DNA from: Leptospira levettii
GTDB lineage: Bacteria; Spirochaetota; Leptospiria; Leptospirales; Leptospiraceae
DNA: 64,000 nucleotides
NCBI RefSeq assembly: GCF_002812085.1
Contig: NZ_NPDM01000002.1
Coordinates: 310,001 to 374,000, forward strand
Direction of reading: 5' to 3'
Shown here: positions 47,556 through 59,200 of the stretch, one piece after another
Numbering within the stretch: position 1 is the first letter of the stretch
Layout: every line of letters starts with the position of its first letter
The notes under the pieces: generated by a model
Database searches by the model: none
Seen by the model: the letters and a program-made list of their open reading frames with translations, nothing else
What the model was told of the DNA's origin: nothing
Made by a program: the position numbers and the translations under genes

Positions 47556-50298
47556 CCAATTCCTTTGTTACCTTTACTTTTCTTGCTCGAATTTCTTCGG
47601 GAGATTCTTCCTTCAAAATTTCGTCTGGTTTGATTTTGAAGATAGGTTGTGCTTTTGTCACAATCTTTCCATCGGAATCCACCATCAAATTTTTCACGAT
47701 TGTCCCACTCACTGGTGCCAGGATTTTGTTAAACATCTTCATCACTTCAATGATAAAGAGTGGTTGTCCTGCTTGGAAATGGTCTCCTTCATTGATGAGA
47801 GGTGGAAGGTTGGGAGCTTCTTTGGAATAGAACATTCCTCCCATCGGAGCAACAATTTCATCACCTGACATTTTTGGTGGAGGGTTTAGTGTTTTGATGA
47901 ACGCATCGCGTGTGTCTTTGTTTTTGAATTCATCTGGAACAACTCCATCCAAATCCGCATTCACATCTAAACCAAAAAAATTCGATTTCAATCCGATTTT
48001 GGGAAGTAATAACAAAGTTTCGAGTCCCGCTTGGAATCCGTTATGACTTGCTTTTACTTTTTCCCAAAGTTCATCTGAAATTTCTTTGGATGGGTTTTTC
48101 CCTTTCGCAAACACATCGACGATTTCTTTCCAACTTTTAAGACCGGTGCGTTTAGAAAATTCAGAATAAAACTCTTTTGCTTCGATGAGTAAGTTTTCGT
48201 CGTGATCCCAAATCTTTTCTGAACTTGCTTTTTGTTCCGTCGCATCTAGATTTAAGTAGTAATACAAAGAATCTAAGAATTGGATTGGGTTTTCGTTGAA
48301 AGAAACTTGGTTTCCTGTTCGTGACCATAGTTTACCATCAAAGTATCCTAAAAATCCACCTAGTAAATGTGGATTGGCAAGCAGTCTTTCCATAGGTCGG
48401 ATCACAAGGGTCATTTTTTTCCCAAGGACTTTCTTTAGATCAGCATCTGCTGCCTTGGTTTTTTCCGACCAAAGGTATTCCAAATCCAAATCATTGATAA
48501 TGGATTGTAAAGCACCAATCCCTGCTAGATACGATATCATAAACGCAGTGGAAGGTTTGAACATCGCATCCTTACCTAAAATCCATTGGATGAGACCATA
48601 GTGGACAAGTAAGTTGGTTTCAAGGTTTTGGCCTCTAAGTTCTGTTTTTCGAAGAATGTTCCCTAACACTTCTAAGTTTTCAGAACGGCTATTGCCATAA
48701 GAAACGATGAGGGCCACATTGGAATCGTAAGCACCAGCCAAGTTGTAATGCACAAATGCTCCCGTGTCTGGGTTTCTTGTACAAATCCCTTGGTCATCTC
48801 GAATCTCTTCTGGAAGTGGGTTTGACCAGTTTTGGATGATTCCACCTGCGTGTGGTTGTAAGGCACGGTTAGTGGCATTGATACGAACTTCTGCCCCAGA
48901 AACATTTCGCACGATACGTTCTGGTTTTGGAACACGTGGTCCGTGGATGGAAAGAACTGCCATCGCTTCCACTAGAGAATCTATGTAGAAGAAGTCATTT
49001 GGATCGTTAGGATTGGTAAACTTCATCTTGTAAACCATCTCGGTCACACGGTGTTCTACCTGGATCCGAGTGTTTACTTCCATAAAGAAAAAACTATTCC
49101 CTTCTACGATACACTCAAATGTTGATACGGAGTTAAGGCGAATTGCCTTCCCAAACACTTCTGCTTGGTGTTCCATGTCTTTCAGCGTTTGCACATCTTT
49201 ATCTAAGATAGCTGCTTTTTTTGCATTCGAAGAACGAACTAGGTCAGCTTCTTTTTGTAAAAGTTCCACAGTTTGTGAAATCTCTAAGAGTTTTTGTTCG
49301 TGCATCTGAAGGGAACAATCACGTCCCCCAAGAGACAAGGACCATTCACCGTTACCGATAAGCTGGATTTCATTGTGACGAGTGTTTTCGATATTTAACT
49401 CAATGAGGAAGTTTCTGTTGGATCCAACGGCAGTCACTTTGGACTCTGCTAAGATTTCCATCACAGCAGATTCGATTTCTCCTTTGGAAGAAATCACACG
49501 TTGGCCTTTACCACCACCACCACCAATGTATTTGAAGCGAATTCGTTTGCCTGGATACTTTTTCCAAATATCTTCACAAAGGATTTCTGATTCTTTTTGA
49601 AGGTCAGGAATGGAAGTGATGTCGATCGTTTTTTCGTAAGACAATTGGAGTAAATTTTCCGCATTGTCTTCTAACGATTTTTTTTCATCAAAGGAGAAGT
49701 TTAAGTTATTTTCTTTGGCTACCTTTAGAAGGCCGTCCTTGGAATTCCCAGTTTTACGAAGTAAAGCAAGTGCTGTGATATTATCCACACCAGGGGTAAC
49801 AGAAACATTGAGACTACGTGCCAGTTTTTTTGCTTCGTCTTTAGCACCCGCACCTTTTGCGACATGGGAACTTGGTCCCATAAAAATGATGCCTGCTTTT
49901 TCAATGGCTTCGATGAACTCAGCATCTTCAGCCATAAATCCGTAACCTGCAAAGATATGAGTGTATCCATTGTCTTTGGCGATTCCAATGATTTGGTGAA
50001 TTCTTTGTTCTTTTTCTTCCTTGCCTGCTCCCATATAATCCGGAACTCGGTGGATGTTTTCTGGGAAACGGAAGTTACGAAGTTCTGGAGCCAGTGCCTT
50101 TGGGTAGACAATGGAATCTTTTTCAGAAAGTAAAATTCCATATTCTTTCACACCAATAGCATCAAATACATCCATGGTTTCCTTACGAACTGGACCACGG
50201 CAAACGATGAGGCACTTGATCGATTCCACACTGAAGGAACGAATCCATGCGGATTCTGATTCTTGGAACTGAATGCGTTTTAAATTCTTATCTAACAT
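47545..50298 (-). CDS. Biotin carboxylase / biotin carrier fusion of an acyl-CoA carboxylase
   Basis: The 917-residue protein has a biotin carboxylase part (ATP-grasp with KYIGGGGGKGQRVI, then FIELN-type and EVNTRIQVEHRVTEMV). A long middle covers about 540-830. The biotin attachment site is EVMKM in FIIEVMKMFNKILAP (about residue 870). It carboxylates biotin, which the carboxyltransferase next to it uses. The middle is longer than in most acetyl- or propionyl-CoA carboxylase alpha chains. The substrate is unknown: acetyl-, propionyl- or a long-chain acyl-CoA are all possible. Confidence 0.9.
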   Translation of the reverse strand: MLDKNLKRIQFQESESAWIRSFSVESIKCLIVCRGPVRKETMDVFDAIGVKEYGILLSEKDSIVYPKALAPELRNFRFPENIHRVPDYMGAGKEEKEQRIHQIIGIAKDNGYTHIFAGYGFMAEDAEFIEAIEKAGIIFMGPSSHVAKGAGAKDEAKKLARSLNVSVTPGVDNITALALLRKTGNSKDGLLKVAKENNLNFSFDEKKSLEDNAENLLQLSYEKTIDITSIPDLQKESEILCEDIWKKYPGKRIRFKYIGGGGGKGQRVISSKGEIESAVMEILAESKVTAVGSNRNFLIELNIENTRHNEIQLIGNGEWSLSLGGRDCSLQMHEQKLLEISQTVELLQKEADLVRSSNAKKAAILDKDVQTLKDMEHQAEVFGKAIRLNSVSTFECIVEGNSFFFMEVNTRIQVEHRVTEMVYKMKFTNPNDPNDFFYIDSLVEAMAVLSIHGPRVPKPERIVRNVSGAEVRINATNRALQPHAGGIIQNWSNPLPEEIRDDQGICTRNPDTGAFVHYNLAGAYDSNVALIVSYGNSRSENLEVLGNILRKTELRGQNLETNLLVHYGLIQWILGKDAMFKPSTAFMISYLAGIGALQSIINDLDLEYLWSEKTKAADADLKKVLGKKMTLVIRPMERLLANPHLLGGFLGYFDGKLWSRTGNQVSFNENPIQFLDSLYYYLNLDATEQKASSEKIWDHDENLLIEAKEFYSEFSKRTGLKSWKEIVDVFAKGKNPSKEISDELWEKVKASHNGFQAGLETLLLLPKIGLKSNFFGLDVNADLDGVVPDEFKNKDTRDAFIKTLNPPPKMSGDEIVAPMGGMFYSKEAPNLPPLINEGDHFQAGQPLFIIEVMKMFNKILAPVSGTIVKNLMVDSDGKIVTKAQPIFKIKPDEILKEESPEEIRARKVKVTKELGLG

Positions 50299-50303
50299 GG
50301 AAA

Positions 50304-51950
50304 TTATTCAAACTCCCTTTGAGGTCCGGACATTTCCGCCGGTTTGTATTTCGACATCAGGAAACTTAAGTTTTTGGATAAAACATTACGAGTGTAACCT
50401 GGTAGGATGATGGAAGAAACAGAACCAAGAGAAAGAGCTTCTTTTGGATTCATCAGCTCTTTTTCGTATCGTTGGCCAATTTCAAAGAGTTTTCCATCTC
50501 GAATGGAAATCGCTTCTTTTTCACTCATTCCTTTTTTGATGTTGGCAAGGTATTCTTTTTGAACCCCAGTGATTTCATCTTTATAGACATACTCTTTTCC
50601 AGCAGGTCCCATAACGGCAATCCTTGCAGTCGGAAGAGCAAATACCATCGATGCTCCCGTAAAATAGGAGTTAAATGTAGCATAAGCACCACCAAACGCA
50701 TTCCGGATGATGAGAGTCAGTCTTGGTGTACGAAGGTCAATGATGGAATCGAGGAGTTTTCTTCCTTCGAGTACAATTCCATTATGTTCTTGGTCACGAC
50801 CTGGTAAAAATCCAGTCGTATCTTCTACAAACACCATTGGGATATTGTACAAGTTACAGAATCGAACAAAACGAGTCCCTTTACGAGACGCTCCAATGTC
50901 AATCTGACCAGAAGACACAGCAGAATTATTGGCAAGAAAACCAACAACATGACCACCAATTCGACCAAAGGCAGTGACAATGTTTCTTGCTCTTTGTGGT
51001 TGTAGTTCAAAGAACTCACCGTGGTCACAAATCTGTTGTAAATAGAGTGTGATGTCAAATGGAGTGTTCATTCCTGTAGGGGAATTGAAGGTTTTTCGGA
51101 ACAGAATGTCTTCTTCGTAAATAAATCTGTCAACAGGGTCTGAGGTTGGGTAAAAAGGCGCAAAACTATGGTTATTGTCTGGTAAATAAGAAAGAAGACG
51201 GATTGCTGTGCGAAGAGATCCCAACTCATCACCTGTGACAAGGTCAACCACACCAGATTGTCCGTGTACTTTGGGTCCACCTAAGTCTTCCGCAGAGATA
51301 TCTTCTCCAAGGACTGACTTTACAACTCCAGGTCCAGTCAGACCAAAAAAAGTACCATCACATTGGATCATAAAGGATCCTTGGCGTGGGAGGTAAGCAC
51401 CACCACCAGCGTTAAACCCAAACATCAGCATCACAGAAGGAACAACACCACTGATTTTACGTAAGGCAGTGAAGGCTTCCGAATAACCGTCTAGACCACC
51501 CACACCCGCTGGCACATACGCACCTGCAGAGTCGTTCATCCCGATGAGTGGAATTCCATGAGTTCCAGCCATTTGGATGAGTCGCGCGAGTTTACTTCCG
51601 TTCGTCGCATCCATGGATCCAGCACGAAGGGTAAAATCATGACCGTAGACCGCAACGTCGCGACCTTTGATGTTTAGAATCCCCGTAACAATGGAAGCTC
51701 CATCTAAATTGGGACCCCAGTTTTGGTAGGTGATATTTGGTTCTTCGTCTGTGAGAACTTTAATTCGTTCCCAAACCGTCATCCTACTTTTGGAGTGTTG
51801 GACACGAATTCTGTCTTCACCACCACCAAGAAATGGTTTTTCGATTAATTCTTTTCCAAGTTTGAGTGCATCATCATAAATTCCGGTTTTGGTCTCCGGA
51901 GCCTTGGATTCTTTGAACGGGTTGTTTAGGGAATACTGCATGGTTTCCAT
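50304..51950 (-). CDS. Acyl-CoA carboxylase carboxyltransferase subunit
   Basis: The 548-residue protein has both halves of a crotonase-like carboxyltransferase. The N-half contains [20 protein letters not shown] and [29 protein letters not shown] motifs; the C-half contains [20 protein letters not shown] and [18 protein letters not shown] (motifs shortened). This fits propionyl-CoA or methylcrotonyl-CoA type beta subunits. It pairs with the carboxylase gene 5 bases downstream, and 47 bases separate it from the STAS gene upstream. Confidence 0.92.
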   Translation of the reverse strand: METMQYSLNNPFKESKAPETKTGIYDDALKLGKELIEKPFLGGGEDRIRVQHSKSRMTVWERIKVLTDEEPNITYQNWGPNLDGASIVTGILNIKGRDVAVYGHDFTLRAGSMDATNGSKLARLIQMAGTHGIPLIGMNDSAGAYVPAGVGGLDGYSEAFTALRKISGVVPSVMLMFGFNAGGGAYLPRQGSFMIQCDGTFFGLTGPGVVKSVLGEDISAEDLGGPKVHGQSGVVDLVTGDELGSLRTAIRLLSYLPDNNHSFAPFYPTSDPVDRFIYEEDILFRKTFNSPTGMNTPFDITLYLQQICDHGEFFELQPQRARNIVTAFGRIGGHVVGFLANNSAVSSGQIDIGASRKGTRFVRFCNLYNIPMVFVEDTTGFLPGRDQEHNGIVLEGRKLLDSIIDLRTPRLTLIIRNAFGGAYATFNSYFTGASMVFALPTARIAVMGPAGKEYVYKDEITGVQKEYLANIKKGMSEKEAISIRDGKLFEIGQRYEKELMNPKEALSLGSVSSIILPGYTRNVLSKNLSFLMSKYKPAEMSGPQREFE

Positions 51951-51997
51951 AAGTTTTTTTCCAATGTTTTGTTTAGGATCACTTAGAAAAGTGATTT

Positions 51998-52339
51998 TTA
52001 CTTTAAAGCTGCTTCTAAATCAGGATAAATTGTGAATAACTGCTGCATCCCGATGATATCAAAGACTTTCTCAACTGCTGGTTGTAAACCACAGATGGAA
52101 ATGCTGATTTTCTGTTCTTGGCAATGCCTAAGGGTTGTGACAAGGAGGCGAAGTCCGGCAGAAGAAATAAAAGGCACTTCACTCAAATTAAAAATCACAG
52201 ACTTTCCCGAAGAACTAACGAGAGTGAGTAAATCTTTTTCAATTTTGTGTGTGTTGTGAACATCCAAATTGCCTTGGACGTGTACAACCATCTTGTTTCC
52301 CAATTCTTCCGAACGGATTCCAATTTTATCTTCGTTCAT
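51998..52339 (-). CDS. STAS-domain anti-sigma factor antagonist (RsbV-like)
   Basis: The 113-residue protein is a complete STAS domain with [20 protein letters not shown] (phospho-acceptor S59 or S60). It should bind the kinase domain of the adjacent fusion protein when unphosphorylated. Its ATG overlaps that gene's stop by four bases, fixing a 1:1 coupling. Confidence 0.9.
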   Translation of the reverse strand: MNEDKIGIRSEELGNKMVVHVQGNLDVHNTHKIEKDLLTLVSSSGKSVIFNLSEVPFISSAGLRLLVTTLRHCQEQKISISICGLQPAVEKVFDIIGMQQLFTIYPDLEAALK

Positions 52340-55083
52340 ACGATTGTTTTCTCCAAATAGGTTATGTTTTGTTTCCCATTGTATTCATACGATACTTTGT
52401 CCATAAGGGTTTCCATGAGATAAACACCGAACCCTCCCTTTCGTTCACCTTTCAAATTGGCTTCCACGGAAGGTTTAGGAACTTTTTTCCTGTCGAAAGG
52501 TTTCCCTTCGTCTACGAGAACAATTTTTAACTTATCTCCAATGAGTTCAAATTTACATTCAAACTTTGGATTCTGCAGATTCGTATCTTTGTAACTATGC
52601 ATCACAATATTGGTAGCTGCTTCATCCAAAGATATTAAGATGTCATCAAAGGCAAAAGGTTTTGTGATTTTCTTCTCTAAATGTTCGGAAATAAAATCAC
52701 GTAGTTTTGGGATTTCATTCGGGTGTGCATCAAAGGTTTTTACCATTTCAAAACTTTCCACCTCCGCAAACTTCAAAATCATAACGGTAAAGTCATCGTA
52801 TTGTTCTTCCGCCTTTGAAAAAGACCGAATGTCATCATAAACGGATTCGATAATCGTTTGAGATGATTCCTCTCTTCGTTGAATGATATAATCAATGAAG
52901 CGGTCGAGACCATATTCTTCCCCATCAGGACTTTTTTCCTCAATGGCTCCATCTGTATAAAAGACCAAAATATCACCTGGTTCTAATTGGATCTCACCAC
53001 CATGGTAATTGGTATGAGGGACCACACCCAGAGGTGCCCCTTTTCCTTTTAGGAGTTCAAAACTTCCATCCTTTCGGATCCATATTTGATCGTTATGACC
53101 TGCGGATGCAAATTTTAGGGTTCGGGTTTTTCTTTGGTAATTGACTAGGAATAAGGTAACAAACATCCCCGACTGCGAATCTTCATAAATCAATTGATTG
53201 GCCCGATAGAGTAATTCGGAGGGAGACATATCCGTAGTTCTGGAAAGTGTTCGGATAATCGAACTGGACATAGCCATAAAAATAGCAGCAGGTAAACTTT
53301 TCCCAGACACATCGGCCACAAGAAAGGAAAACTGTTCATCCCCAAAAGCATGGAAATCATAAAAGTCACCTGACACCTCTTTGGCGGCAACTGACTTTAC
53401 ACCCAAATCAAATAATGGGGATTGGATAAGAGCATTGGGTAAAATATTGTTTTGGATTTTTCTTGTGATTTCGATTTCTTTTTCGATCGATTTTTTGGTA
53501 ATGATTTCTTGGTTAAGGCGTAAATTTTCGTAAGCTTTGGCTAACGGCGAGGATAATGTTTTTAACATCCGAAGGTCTGTTTCATTAAAGGAATGTGCGG
53601 AATGTTTCCCACTAACATACAGCGCCGCGCGTAAATTCCCTCCCCTAGGAGAAATGGGCAAAATGAGAAAATTTTTCCTAAGTGTATAAAACTCCAATTC
53701 CAAAAAAGATTCTTCCAATTGGGGAGTGACGACTGCCATTCTAGGATTCCCAGATTCCATAAGGCTTAAGAACAAACGACTTTCAAACATGGGGAAAAAG
53801 GATTCCCTTACGATCCCCAACTGCCTTGCATACACTTGGATTCTATTTTTGTTTTTTTCCTCAATGATAACCATTCCCGCATCTTCACATGACAATTCTT
53901 TGGTGAGAATGCTAAGGGTTTTTGACATAAGACCCAATTCATCATGCGATTCAAGAACCGCTTGTCCCAAATCAAAGATAGATTCAAGAGTACTTAACTT
54001 TTGTTTGAGTTCTAAGTTTGTGACATTTAGGTTATCTAATAACCTTGTTTTTTGTATCGCAACTGCACACGCACTGGAAAAAGATAAAAATGTATCAATA
54101 TCATCTTGGCTAAAATTGTTCCGATCAATGGTGTTAATTGCCTCAATCACACCAATCACTTCGTCTCCCACAATGAGAGGACTTGCCAATATATTACGGG
54201 TCACAAAATTGGATGCTTTGTCCACATCCCGAAAGACCCTGTCATCATTTTGTGCATCATTGATGATCATCGGCTGTTTGGTCACCGCTACAGTGCCTGC
54301 AATTCCCTGCCCCACAGGTACTTTGATTTTCGAAACCTCTTCTCTTTTTTCACCAGTTACCGTATGAAAAACCAAATACTCTTTTTTATCATCTAACAAA
54401 AGTAAGGAACTCGCTTCTGTCCGAAACACAGATTTTGCAGATTCCATTACCATTACAAGTACATGTTCCAAATCAACACTTGTATTGATGAGAACCGCCA
54501 CACGAATGATTTCCTCCAAAAAGTATTGGAGACGATTATTATTGTTATGAATATTTGCGTTATCAATCAGAAGGAGAACAGAAGTTGTCAGTGAGTTAAA
54601 AAACTGAGGCTCAACATCAGAAAAAACAGTGTCTTTAAATAAAGCGTTTAAGTTGGCACTAAAATAATTGATAAGATCTAAATCTTGTTCTGAAAAATTT
54701 TGGAAATGTTTAATTCCTTCCAAAACCAAAACACCAAGGGACATGTCCCCTATTTCATCTCCCAAATAACAAGCTATATATGATTCCGAAACAGGCGCAT
54801 CATTCGTATTTAACTGAGTACCTTTTTTAACAAGAATGCTTTTTTTAGACTTAAACACATGTTTGGCGATGTGTCCGGCATTTGTTTTGTCTGCGACTAA
54901 CCCAATTTTACTTAAATTCCCTTTTCCATTGCGAAGGTATAATGCCGCTGATTTTGCAGAAACAAATCGTTTCGCTTGTCCTAAGATAAAATGGTATAAA
55001 TCATCTAGTTCGTTTGAGGAAGAAAGATAAAATCCGCCATCTTCGTTTTTTAAGATAATCGGCGGAAGGGAATGAGGTTTCAA
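52336..55083 (-). CDS. GAF-GAF-GAF / PP2C phosphatase / RsbW-type kinase fusion
   Basis: The 915-residue protein has three GAF-like sensory domains (about 20-150, 190-350, 385-520). A SpoIIE/RsbU phosphatase with GDFYDFHAFG, VADVSGKSLPAAIFMA and SAGHNDQIW (about 555-770) follows. A C-terminal GHKL ATPase has DEAATNIVMHSYKD (N-box) and GGFGVYLMETLMD (G-box). One chain therefore carries both the serine phosphatase and the kinase of a partner-switching pair, and its substrate protein is the STAS neighbour. The signal and the final target are unknown; no sigma factor is nearby. Confidence 0.9.
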   Translation of the reverse strand: MKPHSLPPIILKNEDGGFYLSSSNELDDLYHFILGQAKRFVSAKSAALYLRNGKGNLSKIGLVADKTNAGHIAKHVFKSKKSILVKKGTQLNTNDAPVSESYIACYLGDEIGDMSLGVLVLEGIKHFQNFSEQDLDLINYFSANLNALFKDTVFSDVEPQFFNSLTTSVLLLIDNANIHNNNNRLQYFLEEIIRVAVLINTSVDLEHVLVMVMESAKSVFRTEASSLLLLDDKKEYLVFHTVTGEKREEVSKIKVPVGQGIAGTVAVTKQPMIINDAQNDDRVFRDVDKASNFVTRNILASPLIVGDEVIGVIEAINTIDRNNFSQDDIDTFLSFSSACAVAIQKTRLLDNLNVTNLELKQKLSTLESIFDLGQAVLESHDELGLMSKTLSILTKELSCEDAGMVIIEEKNKNRIQVYARQLGIVRESFFPMFESRLFLSLMESGNPRMAVVTPQLEESFLELEFYTLRKNFLILPISPRGGNLRAALYVSGKHSAHSFNETDLRMLKTLSSPLAKAYENLRLNQEIITKKSIEKEIEITRKIQNNILPNALIQSPLFDLGVKSVAAKEVSGDFYDFHAFGDEQFSFLVADVSGKSLPAAIFMAMSSSIIRTLSRTTDMSPSELLYRANQLIYEDSQSGMFVTLFLVNYQRKTRTLKFASAGHNDQIWIRKDGSFELLKGKGAPLGVVPHTNYHGGEIQLEPGDILVFYTDGAIEEKSPDGEEYGLDRFIDYIIQRREESSQTIIESVYDDIRSFSKAEEQYDDFTVMILKFAEVESFEMVKTFDAHPNEIPKLRDFISEHLEKKITKPFAFDDILISLDEAATNIVMHSYKDTNLQNPKFECKFELIGDKLKIVLVDEGKPFDRKKVPKPSVEANLKGERKGGFGVYLMETLMDKVSYEYNGKQNITYLEKTIV

Positions 55084-55087
55084 TGTT

Positions 55088-55399
55088 CTAATCTTTGCTA
55101 AACTTTAAAGATTCTTCTCTGAGTTTACGGTTTGCATCTTCGAGAGATTTGATTTTATCAAATGCGGACATAAGTTCATCACGACTCAAATTAGATACCA
55201 TTGTACTTGCTTGGACAGTTTCTTTGGCTTCTCTTAATTCTACTCGTGAGTAATCGATGATTTGTTCGTACATACGAATGATCTCGTCTGCGTTTGCTAA
55301 TTCTTGTTCATTGAGCCTAAGAACTTTTTCATAACCTTTAATGATATCCGATTGGATTTTCAATTTTTTAGTGAGTTCTTCTACCGTATCTTGTCCCAT
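55088..55399 (-). CDS. Small coiled-coil protein upstream of the phosphatase-kinase gene
   Basis: The 103-residue protein is a single long charged coiled coil (VEELTKKLKIQSDIIKGYEK...LRLNEQELANADEIIRMYEQII...ELREAKETVQA). It has no membrane segment or known domain. It may be a dimeric scaffold for the phosphatase-kinase that starts four bases downstream. It ends the minus-strand run near the divergent tRNA-Ala. Confidence 0.6.
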   Translation of the reverse strand: MGQDTVEELTKKLKIQSDIIKGYEKVLRLNEQELANADEIIRMYEQIIDYSRVELREAKETVQASTMVSNLSRDELMSAFDKIKSLEDANRKLREESLKFSKD

Positions 55400-55434
55400 A
55401 AAGTCTTTGGTTCCTTAGCCATTTTGGGATTCTG

Positions 55435-55440
55435 TTGACA
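55435..55440 (+). promoter_or_regulatory. Candidate -35 box of tRNA-Ala
   Basis: TTGACA lies 34 bases before the tRNA. The -10 region, 16-18 bases on, reads CACCTTG and matches poorly, so the promoter is only tentative. Confidence 0.3.
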
Positions 55441-55474
55441 GACAAACGCGGTCTCGCACCTTGGAAAAGCACAA

Positions 55475-55547
<73 letters not shown>

Positions 55548-55661
55548 AAATCCCTCACGAGATTTCAGCGTTTTAACCCCAGACTGTCAAATTCTTTTTC
55601 AATCGATTAGGAGTTCACTTGATCATTCAGTGACCTTTTTCAATCTATTCCATATTAGATT

Positions 55662-56201
55662 ATGGCAGTACGTAAAATTCTTAAAATTGGTAATCCGCTC
55701 CTTAGGCAAACAAGTGAAGATGTGACCGAATCCGAAATCCAAACCAAGGATTTCAAAAAATTGATACGCGATATGTTTGAAACCATGCGCCATGCGGATG
55801 GAGTGGGACTTGCTGCCCCACAAATTGGAGTTTTAAAAAAATTAGTGGTCGTAGGGCAAGAAGATGACAACGAACGATACCCAGGAACCCCTGAAGTCCC
55901 AAACCAAATTATCCTAAATCCAGAGATCACCCCGCTTGCTCCTCCAGGGGATGGATTTTGGGAAGGATGTTTATCGGTTCCTGGAATGCGTGGGTATGTA
56001 GAACGACCTAACAAAATCCGAATGAAATGGCGTGATGAAAATTTCGAAGAACACGACGAAATCATTGAAGGGTATAGAGCTATCGTATTACAACATGAAT
56101 GTGATCATTTATTCGGCGTATTGTATGTAGATCGATTAAAAAGCACAAAACTGTTTGGTTATAACGAAGACATTGATACCGCAGGTAAATTGTTAGATTA
56201 A
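55662..56201 (+). CDS. def: Peptide deformylase
   Basis: The 179-residue metalloenzyme has all three motifs: [10 protein letters not shown] (about 47-56), EGCLSVPGM (metal ligand Cys) and QHECDHLFG (two metal ligand His and catalytic Glu). It removes the formyl group from new protein chains. It is 114 bases after the tRNA and 48 bases before the RND gene. No ribosome binding site is clear before the ATG. Confidence 0.96.
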   Translation: MAVRKILKIGNPLLRQTSEDVTESEIQTKDFKKLIRDMFETMRHADGVGLAAPQIGVLKKLVVVGQEDDNERYPGTPEVPNQIILNPEITPLAPPGDGFWEGCLSVPGMRGYVERPNKIRMKWRDENFEEHDEIIEGYRAIVLQHECDHLFGVLYVDRLKSTKLFGYNEDIDTAGKLLD

Positions 56202-56249
56202 AATAAATTTCATTTTGATTTTTATAGGTTCACTCTTATAGGAGATTCC

Positions 56250-59200
56250 ATGGGTTCATCCATAGTACAGTATTTTCTTTCCAAAAGTTTATTCGTAAAC
56301 CTATTAACTTTTTTAATCATATTAGTTGGTGGATTCACTGCTGCTACGATGAACAGAGAAGCATTTCCCAATATCAATTTCGATATTGTGAGTGTAACCA
56401 CTCTTTATCCTGGTGCAGCTCCTGCTGATGTGGAAAAACTTGTCACCAAACCATTAGAAGATGCGATTAAAGAAGTAGATGGAATCAAAGAATTTCGTTC
56501 TGCTTCGTTAGAAAATCGTTCTGGGATCATCATTACAATTGATCCGAATACAAAAAACACTCAGAAAGTGGTAGATGATTTAAAATCAGCAATTGATAGG
56601 ATCCAAGATTTACCAACCGAAGTAGAAGATCCCATTGTCACAGAGATTACAACAGCAAGACAACCTGTGATTGAAATCCATCTCTCATCGACACTAAAAG
56701 ACGGAAAACCAATCCTGAGTGCAAAAGAACTCAGAGACCAAGCAAAAATTTTAGAAGAAAAACTAAAAGACCTACCTTCTGTTGCAAGGATCACCAAACG
56801 AGGTTGGCGTGAACGAGAGATGAAAGTGGACTTAGATCCTGATAAATTGAGAGCATTCTCTCTCTCTTCCACACAAGTCATCAGTGCCCTTCGCCAAAGA
56901 AACATTAACTTTCCAGGCGGAAACATTAACGAAAAAACAAGAGAAATCATTGTACGAACTGTTGGTGAGTTTGATACTGCTGAGGAAATCGAAAACGTCT
57001 TTATCAGAACCAATGATGCTGGTAGATCCGTTCGGATTCTAGACGTAGCGCGAGTCACAGAAGGGTTTGAAGATTCAGAGTATCTAGATAAATCAAATGG
57101 TAACATTGCCATTGCACTTACTGTCATCAAACGTGAAAAAGCAGATGCCATAACTGTTGTAGATGATTCTAAAAAAGTAGTCGAATCGTTTATTAACTCG
57201 TCAAATGGAGCCATCAAACACGCGTTTGTAAACGACTTATCAAAATACATCAGAAGGAGACTTGGAGTATTAACTTCAAATGCTGTATCTGGTTTATTTT
57301 TGGTAACAGCATCCTTATTTGTATTCCTTGGATGGAGAATGGCACTGATGACAGCACTTGGAATTCCCATCTCCATTGCTATGACCTTTGTTGCCATGAA
57401 TTATATGGGACTTACTTTAAATCTCATTTCGATGATGGGACTCATCATTGTAGTGGGAATTTTGGTCGATGATGCCATTATCATTTGTGAAAACGTATAC
57501 CGCCATTTAGAAATGGGAGAAGAACCATTTGAAGCGGCCATGCGTGGGACCAGTGAAGTATTGGCGCCAGTAACTGCTACGGTAACAACAACCATCGCAG
57601 CTTTTGGACCGATGTTATTTATGACAGGGATCTTCGGAAAATTCATCCATTCCATCCCCCTTGTGGTCATCCTTTCTTTGTGTAGTTCGTTGTTTGAAGC
57701 TTTTTTTATGTTACCGTCTCACTTATATGACGTGAGTAAGGCAAGTGATATGAAAGGTGAAGTAAAAGAAGAATCACACTGGTTCATCAAATTTAAAGAA
57801 AACACCTACCTTCCCCTCTTACGTTTTGCTTTGAGTAATCGTTGGAAAATGGTAGGTTTATTACTTGGATTATTTGTTTTTTCATTAGCGATCCAAACCA
57901 AATTCGGGAAATTCAAACTTTTCCCAGGTGCCATTGAAACATTCCAAGTGAGAGTCACAGCGGAAACAGGGTTAAAACTTGAAGAAACCGATCGTTTCAT
58001 TCGAGCGATTGAACATAGTATCGCCAAACTTCCGGAAGGTGAAGTTGAAAACTTTATATCCAGAGTGGGAATCATCCAAAAAGACCCGAATGACCCATTT
58101 ACAAAACGTGGAAAAAACTATGCTCAAGTTATGGTGTATCTAACACCAGATGACAACAGGGATCGTTCAACAGAAAAAATCATCGAAGTTGTTAGAGAAA
58201 ACACAAAGTATCTATTAAATGAAAAGGCTCTTGCTTTACTCGAAGAAAAATTAGCAAAAGAAAATGTAGACAAAAAACAAGAGGATAAAGTTCAAATTGA
58301 TGCCATTCCGAGTGAATTTTTACCCTTAAAAGGCAAACTGGTTAACTTGGAATTTGAAAAATTAGCAGGTGGACCACCCGTTGGAAAACCAGTAGCAATT
58401 GAAATCAAAGGAGACGACTTTGCCACCTTACTTAAAATTGGTGCCGAATACAAAGCCGCTTTAGCAAAAATCAAAGGTGTTACTGATATCGGAGATGACT
58501 TTAACGAAGGAAAAGACGAAATTCGTGTCTCCGTTGACGAATCACTAGCATCGTTTGCAGGTGTGAGTGTTCAGTCAGTTTCCCTTGCGATCAACACTGC
58601 TTTACAAGGGACTGTTTCCACCAAAATCAAACGTGCGGATGAAGAAGTGGATGTACGTGTTCGATTCCCTGAGGAATACAGGTCATCTCTTACACATTTG
58701 AATAAAGTATATGTAAATAACCTTACAGGAAACCTAATTCCCGTTTCACGATTGACAAGTTATGATCGGAATCCAGGCCGTGCATCAATCAACCATTTGG
58801 ATGGAAAAAGACTTTTAACCGTTACTTCGAATATTGATGAAACGGTTTCCACATCGAGACAAGTGAATTTGGAAGCAAAACAACTCACAGAAGGAATTAT
58901 AGCCAAATATCCCGGTTATTCGGTCCGTTTTTCTGGGGAAAATAAAGACACAGAAGAATCAATGGCATCCCTTGGGCGAGCTTTCCTTGTGGGACTACTC
59001 ATCATTTATATGATCCTTGCCTCCCTCTTCCGGTCCTTAGCCCAACCTCTCATTGTGATGAGTGCCATTCCATTTGCTGTCATTGGTGTGATTTTTGCCT
59101 TTTTACTTCATGGGCAACCATTTTCCTTTTTGGCCTTCCTTGGGATCATTGGACTTGCGGGGGTGGTCGTAAATGACTCCATTGTACTTGTGGATTGTGC

